DNA of 64,000 bases from Hafnia alvei (GTDB lineage Bacteria > Pseudomonadota > Gammaproteobacteria > Enterobacterales > Enterobacteriaceae). The stretch covers positions 2,806,012 to 2,870,011 of the forward strand of contig NZ_CP139992.1 in NCBI RefSeq assembly GCF_034424155.1. Direction: 5' to 3'. Position 1 is the stretch's first letter; each line of letters starts with the position of its first letter. Below are positions 27,458-40,400 of this stretch, in pieces. The position numbers and the translations under genes are program-made. The notes below the pieces were generated by a model, which saw only the letters and a list, made by a program, of their open reading frames with translations, made no database searches and was not told the DNA's origin.

Positions 27458-29602
27458 TTAGGCCACAACCGACGTCACGTTGTTATTACGCTGCGTTTGG
27501 CCGAGAATCTCATCTCGCGAACCATCAGCAACCACTTTTCCGCCGTCCATCACAATAATTCGGTCAACCAATGAAAGCAGCGCTGGACGGTGCGTCACCA
27601 AGATCAAGGTTCGCCCCGCCATCCAGCTCTGTAGCTGCCTTATCACATAGCTTTCGAGCTGTTCATCCATCGAGGCGGTCGGTTCGTCCAGCAGAACGAC
27701 CTGTGGATTACGCACAATCATGCGGCTCAGCATCACCATTTGCCGCTGCCCACCGGACAAACCACGCCCGCCTTCGTTGATCATACGATCGAGGCTGGCG
27801 GCATCTTTTTGTACCATGCTCAATGCACCGCTGATCCGCAGCGCTTGAATCAATTCCTGATCCGTCGCATGCGGATGTCCAAGCATTAGGTTTTGCCGCA
27901 GGGTGCCAAAAAATAGCCGTGAATCCTGCGAAAGTAGCCCAATTTGGCGTCGCACATCGACCGGATCGATATGCGCCATATCCACGCCATCGATAATCAG
28001 CTTACCTTTGCTGGCTTCGGCTTGGCCTGACAACAGTTTCAGCAAGGTCGATTTGCCTGCGCCCACTTTGCCAATCAGCGCCACGCGTTCGCCCGGCTTA
28101 ATCTCAAGTTCAGGGATATATAGCGCCTGTTCACCTTTTTCGATGTCGTAACTATATTGCACATTATCAAGCTGATAATGACCCGCCAGCGCCGGACAGT
28201 GCGCCATTTTATGCTCGGGATCGCGGTCGAGCGGTTTCTTCAACAAATCGTTTAAACCGGTCATCGCGCTCTTGGCATGTTGCCAGCGCGAAAACACCAT
28301 GGTGAGCTGCATTAGAGGCGCAATCGTACGCGAAGACAGCAGACTACAGGCCACCATGGTGCCGGTAGTAATGTCGCCCGCTAAGACCAGATAGGTTCCC
28401 AACACCAACATGCCCGCATAGGTCACCTGCTGCACGGTCGATGCCCAGCCGCTCAAGCGCGCGCCCCAGACACGCTGCTTCATCCCGATAGCGGCGCTCA
28501 CGTGATGCGTTTGCTCCCATTGACGCTGAAAATAGGGTTCAGCCTGTAGCGCTTTGATATCCTCAACACCTTCAATCGATTCCACCAATACCGCATTACG
28601 AATCGCACTTTCGCGCATCCCTTCTTTAGCCAGTTTCGCCAGCGGCCACTGGATCAGAATGCCAGGGATAACAATCAGCGGAATCGCTATCAGTGGGATC
28701 GCCACCAGCGGCCCCCCCACCATCGCCATAATCACCAAAAACAGCAGCACAAACGGCATGTCCATCGCCGCGCCCACCGTGGTGGAGGTCAGCAGCTCGC
28801 GCACCTGATCGATTTCACGCAGTTGAGAAATAAAAGAGCCGGTCGATTTTGGCCGCGCATCGTTTTTAATCGCCAGCGCGCGGGCAAAGAACATCGACGA
28901 CACTTTTAGGTCAATATGCTTGCCCATCAAATCGGAGATATGCGTACGCGAGAGGCGGATGAAATACTCTAAAAATGCGGCAAACAAAACGCCGACAAAC
29001 AGCACCCACAGCGTGGGATATGACTGCGCAGGGATCACGCGGTCATACACCTGCATGGAAAACAAGATCCCCGCCAGCGCCAACACGTTGCCCAGCACCG
29101 AGGCCATGGAGATCTCTGAAAGCTTGCGGCCTGCATGCTTAAAGTGATGCCAAAACCAATGCTGTTTATACGGCTGCACAAAATCATCGATGCGTGAATC
29201 ATGCCCGCGCGCGGCGATGCCGAGCAGCACCACGTCTGGCTGAATGCGGCCAAGCAGAACCTCAAGTTCTTCTTCTCGCACCATATCGCCGCAGTCGCTT
29301 AGCCAATAGCTAACGTGCTTTTCAGCATCGAGGTTTTCCAAGATCAACACCGAACCATCTTCGAGCTGCGCCATCACCGGCATCACTTCGTTGCGCCAGC
29401 TCACGCTGTTTTTCGGTCGAATGGTAATCTGTAAACCCAGCAATGCGCCTATCCGCTCTAAGCGGCGCTGCAACGGGAGATTTTCAAACCAGCGCATCTG
29501 CTGACGCAGCGCCGGAATATCGCAGGGAAGTCCAAAGCGCCCTGCGGCGCGCACCATCGCTAAAATCCATTTATCGGCGCCTGAATGTTGCTCTGCTGCC
29601 AT
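27458..29602 (-). CDS. Type I secretion ABC exporter (BapC/LapB-like)
   Basis: 714-residue fused permease-ATPase. The N-terminal 140 residues look like a C39-peptidase-like domain; the position of the catalytic Cys of true C39 peptidases is not evident, so it probably docks substrate without cutting it. Six membrane helices follow (about 165-430), then an ATPase with Walker A GKVGAGKST, signature LSGGQRQ, Walker B VVLLDEPT and switch His in THRPALL. The ATG at 29602 has AGAGG 5 nt upstream; the in-frame GTG one codon earlier is less well spaced. It should drive export of the adjacent giant adhesin. Confidence 0.92.
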   Translation of the reverse strand: MAAEQHSGADKWILAMVRAAGRFGLPCDIPALRQQMRWFENLPLQRRLERIGALLGLQITIRPKNSVSWRNEVMPVMAQLEDGSVLILENLDAEKHVSYWLSDCGDMVREEELEVLLGRIQPDVVLLGIAARGHDSRIDDFVQPYKQHWFWHHFKHAGRKLSEISMASVLGNVLALAGILFSMQVYDRVIPAQSYPTLWVLFVGVLFAAFLEYFIRLSRTHISDLMGKHIDLKVSSMFFARALAIKNDARPKSTGSFISQLREIDQVRELLTSTTVGAAMDMPFVLLFLVIMAMVGGPLVAIPLIAIPLIVIPGILIQWPLAKLAKEGMRESAIRNAVLVESIEGVEDIKALQAEPYFQRQWEQTHHVSAAIGMKQRVWGARLSGWASTVQQVTYAGMLVLGTYLVLAGDITTGTMVACSLLSSRTIAPLMQLTMVFSRWQHAKSAMTGLNDLLKKPLDRDPEHKMAHCPALAGHYQLDNVQYSYDIEKGEQALYIPELEIKPGERVALIGKVGAGKSTLLKLLSGQAEASKGKLIIDGVDMAHIDPVDVRRQIGLLSQDSRLFFGTLRQNLMLGHPHATDQELIQALRISGALSMVQKDAASLDRMINEGGRGLSGGQRQMVMLSRMIVRNPQVVLLDEPTASMDEQLESYVIRQLQSWMAGRTLILVTHRPALLSLVDRIIVMDGGKVVADGSRDEILGQTQRNNNVTSVVA

Positions 29603-29632
29603 CACATACCTCTTCTGGATTTAACGCGCTTG

Positions 29633-30997
29633 TTATAATGCCGGCAGGGTGTCACCCGTGACCTTTGGCCGAGAAATATTCAGCATATCTAATAAGTTAT
29701 CGACGGCACCCGCATAGCGAACCGCCGCATCCCAAACGTCATAGCGAGCCACTATCGCCGCGCTATCGGCCTGTAAGACGTCTTGCTCAACGCTGAGCAG
29801 ATCGTTCAGACTACGTTTGCTGAGCTTGTATTCATCCTGATACACGCTGCGCGTATTTTCCGCCGAGCTAAACTGTTCTTCGCCCGCCTCTTGGCGCTGC
29901 TGTGCGCCAATCAAATCGGCATAGGCTACCGAGGCTTTTTGGTTAATATCCAGCTTGCTGGCTTCTACTTCCGCCAGCGCCGCTTGGCGATCGCCCTCTG
30001 CCGCATCCACCTTGGCACTGGTTGCACCGCCCTGATAGATTGGCGCTTGCACCACTAACTGCACCCGATCGTCCCAGTAAGAACTGTCGCTGTTTTCATA
30101 ACGGGTTCGCCCGGCCTGCACAGAAATTGTCGGCCAATGCTGAGCCTCCGCCTGTCGCACGCGCTGCTCAGCGGCTAATTGCTTGGCCTGAGCGCTACGC
30201 ACCGCGCTGTTCTGTTCATAAGGAAGATCTTTGATGGTGACCTTTTGATCGAGCAGGTCTTTGGGGAGGTCGGGAAGGTTTTCTGATACCACGCCGGTCA
30301 GCACCGTCAGGTTGGCCTGAGCGGAGCGTTCCTGTGCGCGATATTGTTCGTAGGTGGCGTTCATGCCCGCGATGCGGGTTTCCGCTTGTAAAACGTCAGA
30401 CTGAGAGCTGAGCCCAGCGTCTGCGCGCAGTTTTGACATCTCTTTCACCGATTCCAGCGAGGCCAAATTGCGCTTTGCCGCCGCCATCAGTTCTTGATAG
30501 CGTTTTACCTGTAAATACGCCTGAACCGTTTGCTGACCCACGTTATTAAGCACCGTATAGAGCTGATAATCGTAGGCCGCGCCCAGATTGTGTTGCTCAT
30601 CAATGCTGCCGCTGGTTTTACCAAAGTCATACAGCAGCTGGTTCAGCGTTACCCCCGTAGACGCATTGCTGTTGAGCGAACCGGAGGAGTCCGTTTGATG
30701 CGAACGCCCCGCCGCGCTTTGTAACGACACCTGAGGATACCAAGCGCTTTTTGCCACGGTAAGATTCGCTTCCCCGACGTGGATCTGAGCCGACGCCTGA
30801 GCAATTTGCGGATGACGGCCAAATGCTCGCAGGATCGCTTCTTTAATCGTAAGTTCATCTTGTGTCTGTTCAGAAGGCGCGGATTGCCACTGATAGTTGG
30901 TTGTGGTGGTTTTCGCCCACACCGGTAACACAGCAAAACAGCCCAAACCACAACACATCCAGACCGTTACCGGCCATTTTTTTATGCGCTTATTCAT
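29633..30997 (-). CDS. TolC-like outer-membrane protein for type I secretion (BapB/LapE-like)
   Basis: 454-residue outer-membrane channel with a signal peptide (about residues 1-28, ending PVWA). Two OEP repeats follow (about 45-235 and 255-440), rich in long helices (AGLSSQSDVLQAETRIAG; SKRSLNDLLSVEQDVLQAD), as in TolC-type type I secretion proteins. A dedicated copy beside the ABC and HlyD genes means the system need not use housekeeping TolC. It starts 436 bp downstream of the adhesin, with two dispersed repeats in the gap, so it may be transcribed by read-through or from its own promoter. Confidence 0.92.
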   Translation of the reverse strand: MNKRIKKWPVTVWMCCGLGCFAVLPVWAKTTTTNYQWQSAPSEQTQDELTIKEAILRAFGRHPQIAQASAQIHVGEANLTVAKSAWYPQVSLQSAAGRSHQTDSSGSLNSNASTGVTLNQLLYDFGKTSGSIDEQHNLGAAYDYQLYTVLNNVGQQTVQAYLQVKRYQELMAAAKRNLASLESVKEMSKLRADAGLSSQSDVLQAETRIAGMNATYEQYRAQERSAQANLTVLTGVVSENLPDLPKDLLDQKVTIKDLPYEQNSAVRSAQAKQLAAEQRVRQAEAQHWPTISVQAGRTRYENSDSSYWDDRVQLVVQAPIYQGGATSAKVDAAEGDRQAALAEVEASKLDINQKASVAYADLIGAQQRQEAGEEQFSSAENTRSVYQDEYKLSKRSLNDLLSVEQDVLQADSAAIVARYDVWDAAVRYAGAVDNLLDMLNISRPKVTGDTLPAL

Positions 30998-31099
30998 CGT
31001 GCCCCACCTTTACATCGTGATGATGGCTTATCGGTTTTATGTGTTAGAGCTCATCCTGCTCTGTGTTTAATTTTGCATTTACGGCTGACCGCTGTACTG

Positions 31100-31249
31100 A
31101 CCCCCTCCCAGCCTCCCCCTTGACAGGGGGAGGAGCACACCGTGCTTCCCTCCAGTTGCTCAGCCTCCAATTAATGAGAAAGAGCGCACCGTGATACCAT
31201 GACACCTCCGACCGGTTCCCTCCCCTGACAAGGGGGATTAAGGTGGGGT
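31100..31249. repeat. Dispersed GC-rich palindromic repeat, copy B (long form)
   Basis: About 150 bp. It starts ACCCCCTCCCAGCCTCCCCC, contains a longer core (GAGCACACCGTGCTTCCC onward) and ends AAGGTGGGGT. It belongs to the same family as the copies at 26137, 53628 and 60414, but the core differs. It lies between the adhesin and outer-membrane protein genes. Confidence 0.8.
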
Positions 31250-31261
31250 TATTGCTAAAAT

Positions 31262-31398
31262 CTCCCCTGAGCTAGAGAGGAGCACACCTTGCTTCCCTCC
31301 AGTTGCTCAGCCTCCAATTAATGAGAAAGAGCGCACCGTGATACCATGACACCTCAGACCGGTTCCCTCCCCTGACAAGGGGAGGGTTAGGGGGGGGT
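31262..31398. repeat. Dispersed repeat, copy C, direct duplicate of copy B
   Basis: From 31278 to 31405 the sequence repeats 31131-31256 almost exactly at an offset of 147-149 bp, including the GTTGCTCAGCCTCCAATTAA core and the trailing TTATTGCT. The left arm (CTCCCCTGAGCTAGAGAGGAG) is diverged. The copy ends 29 bp before the adhesin stop codon. Confidence 0.8.
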
Positions 31399-31433
31399 TA
31401 TTGCTCCCCTTCGCAGAGGGAAAGTGAATACGC

Positions 31434-34400
31434 CTACATCAAGTTCACATGCAGACCTTGTTGAATCAGCACGTCTCCCAACGTACTGCTGCCGGTTGAG
31501 GAGTTGTGGTAAACGTCGTAGGTCACGCCGTTGACTTCACGTTGTCCGCTGACATCCCAGATATCGCCCTGTCCATGCACCAGATTGACCCGATCGCCGA
31601 TGCTGCCTTTGATCAGTAAGTCATCCTGAGGTTTATCCGTGACGTTCAGCGCTTCCTTAAGATCCAAGGTGATGGCGTTGTTACCCGCTTTGCCGAGGTC
31701 GAAAATCTCGATGTGCTCGACTTTCAGCCCCAGCGAAGTGAGATCCAGATTGAGGTTGCTGCCGTCCAGCACCAGCGTATCGGTGCCCGCACCACCGTCG
31801 ATGTGAGTAAAACCAGCGTCGGTTACGTGAACCTTATCGCTCCCCGTACTGCCGGTGACGGAGGCACCGCTGTTATGCGTGCCATCGGCCAAATCGATAG
31901 TGACGCCGCCGATGGTGAAGGTGCCAGAAGTGGATGCCGTTGCCGAATCATCAAGACTGCTGGTCGACAGGCTTTGCGACAGGTGATCCTGAGAACCAGA
32001 GTGGCTGGCCGCAACATCATCAATGCTCATCGCCATCATCATTGCCGGTGCTGGCGCAGAAGTTGGCGTCACATCGATAATATGACCATCCAGACCGACG
32101 TTAACGATCACACCGTTGCCCGCAGAGTCATGTGCGCTAAGGTTCACCACTTTATTGAGCAAGAGAAGTTGCAGCAGGTTTAACGTTAAGCCCAGCGACG
32201 CAGACCAGTTGCCGTTACTGTCAACCGTGGTATCAGCCGCAAGCGTATCGTTCAGCAGCGAAACGTGAAGCGCGGCGCCGTTCTGCAAGTTTTTAGACGT
32301 ACCGGTTATCACCAACAGTTTGCCGCCAAGCAGCAGATCGCCTAGTGAAGGCAGCGTCACTACGTTGAGCCCCAATAGCGGTTGACTTAGTTTGATCCCA
32401 ACATCAACGCCGGTGCTGTTGGTATTGCCTACTACGTCGGTGACTTTGACACCGATATGTAGCGAACCATCGGTCAACGATTTCAGCTGAGTTGACGTTA
32501 AGTTGAGCGACCATGTTCCATTCGCATTCACCGTGGCCTGATAATCTACGGTGCCGACTGTCACCACCACTTTGGCACCCGGCAACGCGCTCGTTACCGT
32601 ACCGGTAAGCAGTTGTGAAACGCCGGACTCAGCGATATTCAGAATGCCATCACCAAATATGCCGCTCGATATCCCCACGGTTGGCAAGTGGGTGATCACA
32701 TTGAGTGAACCACCAGCGCTCGTCGTGTTACCAATTGGGTTAGTCAGCGATACGTTGACGCCCAAATTGCCGTCGCCTAGCAGGGACAAATCGGTTTTAG
32801 GAACGCTGATACTCCATGAGCCGTCATTACCTACGGTAGTGAGGTAAGACTTGCCGCCCAACGTCACGGTCAGCTGCGAGCCTTGCGCGTTGGTACTGGT
32901 ACCGCTGATCACCTGCGCACTGACTAAATCGCCGATATTCAGGCCACCGTCGCCAAAAATGCTGCCAATAGTCAGCGTTGGTAACGCGTGCGTCACGACC
33001 GACAATATGCCGCTGGCACTCGCAGGGTTACCTGCCGCATCTTTCGCCGTTATGCCGACCGTCAGATTTCCGTCGAGTAACGCTTTGAGATCAAGCGGAG
33101 AAACGGACAGACTCCATGCCCCGCCGCTGCCCACTGGCACCGTGTAGATTTTCGACCCCAGCGTTAGCGTGAGAGAACCGCCTGCCAGATTAGAGGTGGT
33201 ACCGCTAATCAGTTGTGACGTTAGCAAATCACCTACGCTCAGCACCCCATCGCCAAACAGGCTACCCAGCGTAATCGTCGGTAAGTTGTGCGTCAGCGTA
33301 GTCAGTATCGTCGGTAGCGAGCTGGTATTGCCCACCGCGTCAGTAACGCTCACGTTGATATTCAGCGGCCCATCGGCTAATCCACTCAGCAATCCAGCCT
33401 TCAGCGTGGCGCTCCACGTTCCGTTTGGATTGATGGTCGCCGTTAGCGGCGTACCGTTAACCGTGATATTCACCGTACCGGAAGTCAGGTTGGTTACTTT
33501 GCCGCTGATGACTTGATCCACCAGCGATTCTGCTTTATTGAGGAATCCGTCACCGCTCAACAGCGGATCGAGCGTGATAGTTGGCAGATTGGTCAGCCCC
33601 ACCTTCACGCCAGCCGTGGTCGAAGACGTATTGCCGCTTGGCGTGGTCACGGTGACCGTTGCCGTGAGGCTGCCATCCGGCAACTGAGCGAGATTGGCTG
33701 GCGTTAACACAATGCTAAATGTGCCATTGGCTAACGTCACACCCGTAAAGGTTTTGCCACCGATCAGCACGTTGACCGTTGACCCCAACGGCGCTCCGGT
33801 CGCCGTACCGGTAATCAGTTGGTTAGTCGTCGCGTCTACCGCGTTCAGCAAACCATCGCCGAACAGGGAAATGCCGCTCAGGATTGGTGGTGTCAGGTCA
33901 AGTTTCAGCCCAACGGTTTGGTCAACTGGGTTACCGGCAACGTCGTTGCCTTTCACCTCAACCGTCACGTTGCCGCCGACGACACCTTCAAGAATGCCGA
34001 GGATTTGCGGCGTGACCACAATGCTCCACTTGCCGTTAGCACCCACGACCGCCGTCGCCACCTGAGATCCACCAATCAATACCTGTAGCGTTTGCCCCAC
34101 CATACCGCTGGTAGAACCGCCAATCGACAGGCCGCCCGCTAGCGCCTCGGTTAATGACAGCACGCCGTCGCCAAACAGCGGGTCTAGCACCAACGTTGGC
34201 AGGTTATGAGTAATTACGCTCAGGTTGGTGTTGCTGGTCACCACGTTGCCCGCCGGATCGGTGGCGATAATCACCACTTTCACCGAGCCATCTTGCAAAC
34301 CAGCCAAGACATTTTGCGGAATGGTGGCGCTCCACGTGCCGTTGGCGTTCACCGTCGCATGGAAAGTGCCAATCCCCAGCTGTACGTCAACCGTGGTACC

Positions 34401-37400
34401 CGCGACCATATTGCCGAGTGTTCCAGTGACCACATTATTCGCGGTGCTTTCCAATTGGTTCAGGAAGCCATCACCTATCGCAACCACGTTTTGAATCAGC
34501 GGCAGATCGGTCAGCGCCAAGTCCACATGTACCGGCGTATGCACGATATTGCCGTTTGGATCGGTGAGCACCAGATCGAAATCCAAGGTTTTCCCGAGCG
34601 CAGATGAAAGCCAGAAGCTTGGGTCAATATTGATGCTCCATTTACCGTTGTTACCCACGTCGGCGGTAAACAGTTGGCCCAGAATAGTGGCCGAAACTTT
34701 TGCACCGGTGTAATTCCCACTCACGGTGCCAGTCAGCACTTGCGTCAGCAGTGACTCCGCCAGATTCAGCACACCGTTGCCACCAATCAGCGTATTGAGC
34801 GTATCGCCGAATCCCTGATTCAGTGCCACGTTTAAACCGACGTTAACAGGAACGCTAACGTTGCCCGCGCTGTCGGTGCTGGTGACGGTAATCACCTGCG
34901 GGCCGTCGGTCAGGCCTTGTAAATCTACTTTAGGAACGTTTAACGACCATTGGCCCAAGTTGTCCGTCTGAACAGTGACGCCCGCTAGCGTTCCTACTTT
35001 AATCGTGACGCTGCTGTTCGGTTCTGCCGATCCGTTTAACAGTATGCCCAGACCAATATTGACGGAGTTAAGCAAGCCGCCAACGCTGATCGGGTTAATG
35101 CTGACTAACGGGATAGTGGTATCGACGAGAATCGGATGGTCAACTTCAACGCTGTTACCCGCTTTATCTGCCAGCTTCGCCACAATCGTTGAGCCGTTTT
35201 GCCCCAGCGCAGCCATATCGGAGACAGGAATAATCACCGACCATTTAGCACCGCCTGCGCCATCGCTCACTACGGCGGCGCTGTAATTTTTGCTGTTGAG
35301 CGTGATCAGTACGTTCTGGCCAATTTCCGTCACGCTCGCGGTACCGCTGAGCGTTTGCGGCACCGCCGCCTCAGAGGCATTCAGTATGTCATTGCCCGCA
35401 AAGGCGTTAACGGTCAGCGTTGGCGCGGTAAGATCGACGTTGATACCTAAATTTGTCGTCAGCTGCGGTACTCCCAAGGTCACCGCCGCCGTAACGGTGT
35501 GGCTACCCTCAGTGAATGTGCCGCTTGGAACATTCACCTGCCACGACCCGTCTAAGCCAATGACAACTGGGATTGTGAAAGGCGGTGCCCCGCTTACCGT
35601 CACCTGGAGCGTGCTCAACGGGCTTAGCCCCGAAGAATGACCGCTAACAATCACCGTGCCTGAAATGAGATCGCTGGTTCCTAGCAGGTTGTCCACGCTG
35701 ATAGGGTCAATCGTCAGCACCGGCACCGCTGACAGTGGGTCAACGATGTAGGTGGTTGGCAGAGATGCGGCAGGGTTACCCGCCGCATCGGTGGCAGTAA
35801 CGACCAGTGAACCATTCGGGATATCCACCAAATCAGTGATTTTCAGCGTATAGCTCCATGAGCCGTCGCCGTTTACCGTAGTCGTAAATGGTTTTCCACC
35901 AATGTTGATGGTGATATTTTGCCCTACCGATAGCCCCGTAGAGCTGCCGGTAATGGTCTGCGAGGCATGCAGATCGGCGTAATCGATCACGCCGTCGGTG
36001 ATAAAGTTGGAATTCACCGTAATCGTCGGCTGGGTCAGCGCAATTAGCGCCTGTCCGGTCGAGCTGTTGGTGTTTAATCCTTCGTCAGTTACCGTGACCT
36101 TGATATCTTGCAGGCCGCTGCCCAGATTGGCCGTTGTTAACTGACCAGGAGACAAACTCAGCGTCCATGAATTTCCGCTTGGATCTATGGTGGCAGTAAA
36201 ATCATGATTGTTGATAGTGACGGTGACGACGGAGCCAGCAACCGACGAATTATTCAATGTCAGCGAGCCATGCAGCGTTTGTGTACTTGCACTTTCACTA
36301 ATGCTCAGTGCGCCGTCGACAAACGGTGTATCCAGCGTCACGCTTGGCGGCGTCAGATAAGCAACAAAGGATGGCGCTGGTGTTATCGTAGCCGAGTTAC
36401 CTGCGGCATCTTGCGCGGTAAGCGTAATTTCATGCTCGCCGTTGCCGATACCCAGCAATGCTTTCGGTGGCAACGTTACCGTCCAGTTGCCGCTGCCGTC
36501 TACAACGCCGGTATAGGTCACGCCGTCGATATCAATACTCAACTTAACGACCTGATTCGGGCCGACAGAGCCCGTCTTCCCTGTCAGCGTCAGCGTGTCA
36601 TTCGCCTCGCTGATATTCAAGAATCCATCGCTAAACAGCGGGTTAATAGTTGGAACAGGTAAATTCAAGCTGGCGGTAAAGCTACCATTCACCGAGCCAA
36701 CGTTGCCTGCATGATCGGTCACCTCAACGTGAATAATCCCTGGACCATTGGTTACGGTGGCTAAAGCGTTTGGAAGAACCGACAGTGTCCACTGCCCATC
36801 AGTCGTCACCACAGCGTTCAGCGTTTGCGTTCCGATGGTGACTTTAACAATCTGCCCTGCGCCGGTAATACCGGTGCTCCCCGTCAATATTTGCGACGCT
36901 CCGGCTTCGGCAATGCTCAGCAGGCCATTACCAAACGGCAGGTTAATGGTTGGCAACGGCAAGACGTGAGTCAGAACCTCGGCGGTTTGCGTTGGTGATG
37001 TCACCACGTTACCCGCCGCGTCTTTCACCGTCACCGACAGTGACCAGATACCATCTGGTAGACCCTGTAGCGTTGGGGCATCGAGCGGCAGCGTCCAACT
37101 ACCGTTAGGATTCACGGTCGCCGTGACCGGCGTACCGTTGATGTTGACGATAACGCTCACGCCCACGTTGGTGGCTAATCCAGACAAACCATGCAGGGTG
37201 GTAGCCGTTTGTGCATCCACAAAGTTCAGAATGCCGTCGCCAAACGGCGTATCCAAGGTTGGGATCGGCAGCGTGATTTTTGCCGTAAAGTTTGCCGAGC
37301 TGCTGGTTTCGGTATTGCCTGCGCGATCCGTGAGCGTCACGCTCAGGGTATGGCTGCTATCGCTCAGCGCGCTGAGCACGTTAGACGGCAGCTGCACCGT

Positions 37401-40400
37401 CCAATTACCGTTCGCGTCTACAGCCCCTACATATTTGGTGCCATCCAGCGTGATGTACACCGTTTGTCCCGCACCCAGCAGGCCTGAATTACCGGTCAGC
37501 GTTTGCCCCAGTAAGGCTTCAGCATTGTTCAGCACGTTGTCACCAAACAGCGGCAGCGTTAGCGTCGCGGTAGGTTCTAGGTGCGCCAAGACATCCAACT
37601 GCCCCGTTGCGCTGCCGATGTTGCCGTAGGTATCGGTCGCGGTAACGGTAATGGTTGCTTTACCGTCGGCTAAAACATCCAGAAGGTGCCCAGCCACCGG
37701 AATCGACCAATCGCCATTGGCTCCCACGCTGCCAATGATCTGCACGCCGCCGATGTTGACCGTGATTTTGGTACCTTGCAGCAAGTGCGTCGAGGTGCCG
37801 GTTAGCACCCCACCCGTCGCCGACTCGACAATGCTCAGAATACCATCAACAAACGGCGTATCTAACGTGAGAGTCGGCAGCAGATGAGTGCCAACATTCA
37901 GAGACAGATCTTTACTCGTGGTATTGCCTGCGCTATCGGTCGCCGTTACCGTGATGGTGTTGGTGCCATCCGGCAGCGCCTGAAGATCACCGGCTGAAAC
38001 CGTCAGTTTCCAGATGCCGTTACCGTCAGCGGTTACCTGTACCGTTTTGTTGTTGATGGTGACGCTGACCGTTTGGCCCGCGTCTGTTTTACCGCTTAAT
38101 ATTTGTGAAACCAACGCTTCAGCGTAGTTCAGCACGTTATCAGTAACGAAGAGATCGATGCTCAGCAATGGAGGCTGTGTATCTACCTGCACATTGTGGG
38201 TATCGCTGGCCGGGTTTTTCGCTACGTCGCTCACGTTGGCAACGATGTTTTGTGAGCCCTGATCCAGTTTTTGCACGTCAGCAGCAGGAACCGTGACGCT
38301 CCACAGCCCATTGGCATCGACGCTGCCGATATAGGTTTTGCCGCCCAGCGTAACGGTAACCGTTTGTCCATTGGACACATGGGTGGTGGTGCCGGTAATT
38401 TGCAGGTCGCTTTGCGCTTCTTTGGCGTTAATCACGTTATCACCGGCCACGGTGTTCACGTGAATCGTCGGCAAATCGGCGGGCTGCGCGATAACGGTCA
38501 CATTGTGGGAATCCGTCGCTGGGTTTCCGCTGGTATCACTCACCGACACGTTAATGCCATCAATGCCGTCTGGCAGTTGCTTAACATCAGCGGTTGGAAT
38601 GTTGTAGCTCCAGCTACCGTCTGCGTTCACGCTGGTAGTGTAGGTTTTGCCGTTCAACGTAATCGTGACGATTTGGTTTGCTTCAACGTTCGTTGAGGTA
38701 CCAGAAATCGTCAGCGGAGCGTTAATCTCCGAGGCGTTGATATAGTCATCGCCAGAGACCGTGCCAATGTGAATAGTTGGTTGGTTCGCCGCCGAGGCAT
38801 CCAATTTAACCACTTGGTTAATGGTGCCGGTATTGCCTGCAACATCGGTGAGTGACGCGTTGAACACAATATTGCCATCGCTAACACCGTTAAGCGCGCC
38901 CGCAGGTAACGTAAGGTTCCAAGTCCCGTCTGGATTCACGTTGGCGGTGTAAGTCGCGCCGTTAACCACCACTTTGACAACCACGGACTGGCCGCTGTCG
39001 CTAACTGGCGCAGTGCCTGAAATGACAATCGGGCTATGCGCTTCCGCAGCGTTAATCACGTTGTCGCCGGTGATTGGATTAATAGTCAACACCGGTAGCG
39101 TTTTGTCGATCTGAGCGCTGCCGCTGATGTTATTGCTGTTGCCGACCGCATCGGTTGCCGTCACGGTAATCGGCTGCGGGCCATCCTTCAGGTTGGTGAA
39201 ATCACCGCTTGGAATATTCACCGTCCAGTTGCCCTGTGCATCAACCGTCGCGGTATAGTTTTTGCCGCCAAAGTTGACCGTCACCTGCTGGCCTGCGCCC
39301 GCCACACCGGTGGTTCCGCTCAGTTGCTGGTTACTGCCCGCTTCTGCGGCATTCAGATAACCATCGCCAAACGGCGCATTGAGGGTTGGATGCGGAGCCG
39401 TGTGGGTAATAATTTCAAAGTTCTGGCTAGAGGAAACCGGATTCCCTGCGTTATCTAATCCAGATACCGTCAGCGTCGCAGTACCATCAGGAATCGCCTG
39501 AGCGGCATCCGCTGGCACGGTAACGCTCCACGTGCCACCCGTTTTAATCGTCGTGGTATAGGTGACCCCATTGAGGGTCACTTCTATCTTCCCACCAACC
39601 GGAATATTGACGGAGGTTCCGTTAACCACCAGCCCTGAAGCGACTTCAGCTGAGTTAACCAGGTTGTCACCGGTAAGCGGTGATACGGTTAAAGCGCTGG
39701 CGGTCGTGTTGACGGTGAAATCATGGCTAGCCTGCGCGCTGTTGCCGCTCAGATCGCTCACTTTAACGTCAAGTGTGTAGCTACCGTTGTTCAAGCCGCT
39801 TAGTGCGCCTGCCGGAATGTTCACCGACCAAGTGCCATCGGCCTTCACCGTGCCGGTATAGCTGCTACCGCCGATGGTGACCGTGACGACCTGTCCAGCT
39901 TCTACGTATAGGGCTTTACCGGTGACCGTCTGCGGATTCTGGCGTTCACCAGCATCCAGTACGTCATTGCCCGCAAAGACGTTAACGCTAAGCAGCGGCG
40001 CAAATTTTGGATCAGAATCAACCGAAATAGTTTCTTGCAGGCTCGCTCCGTTACCGGCTTTATCTGCCACGCTCACGCTAATGGTGGTATCACCATTGCT
40101 CAGCGCTTTCAAATCGGTTGCAGGAATCGAGGTGGTCCAGTTGCCGCTCGCGTCTACCGTCGCGGTATACGTTTTGCCATTCAGAATAATAGTTACTTTT
40201 TGACCCGCTTCGGCACCTACAGCGGTACCCGAAAGCGTTTGTGCCTGCGTGGCTTCCTGAATATTCAGGCGGTTATCACCAGCGAAATTATTAATCGTAA
40301 TCACCGGCGCAACGGTATCGACTGATGCGGTGAGAGATCCCCCGACTTGGTTACCAGCAATATCGCCAGCGGTCACTTTGATGACCTGATTACCATTTTG

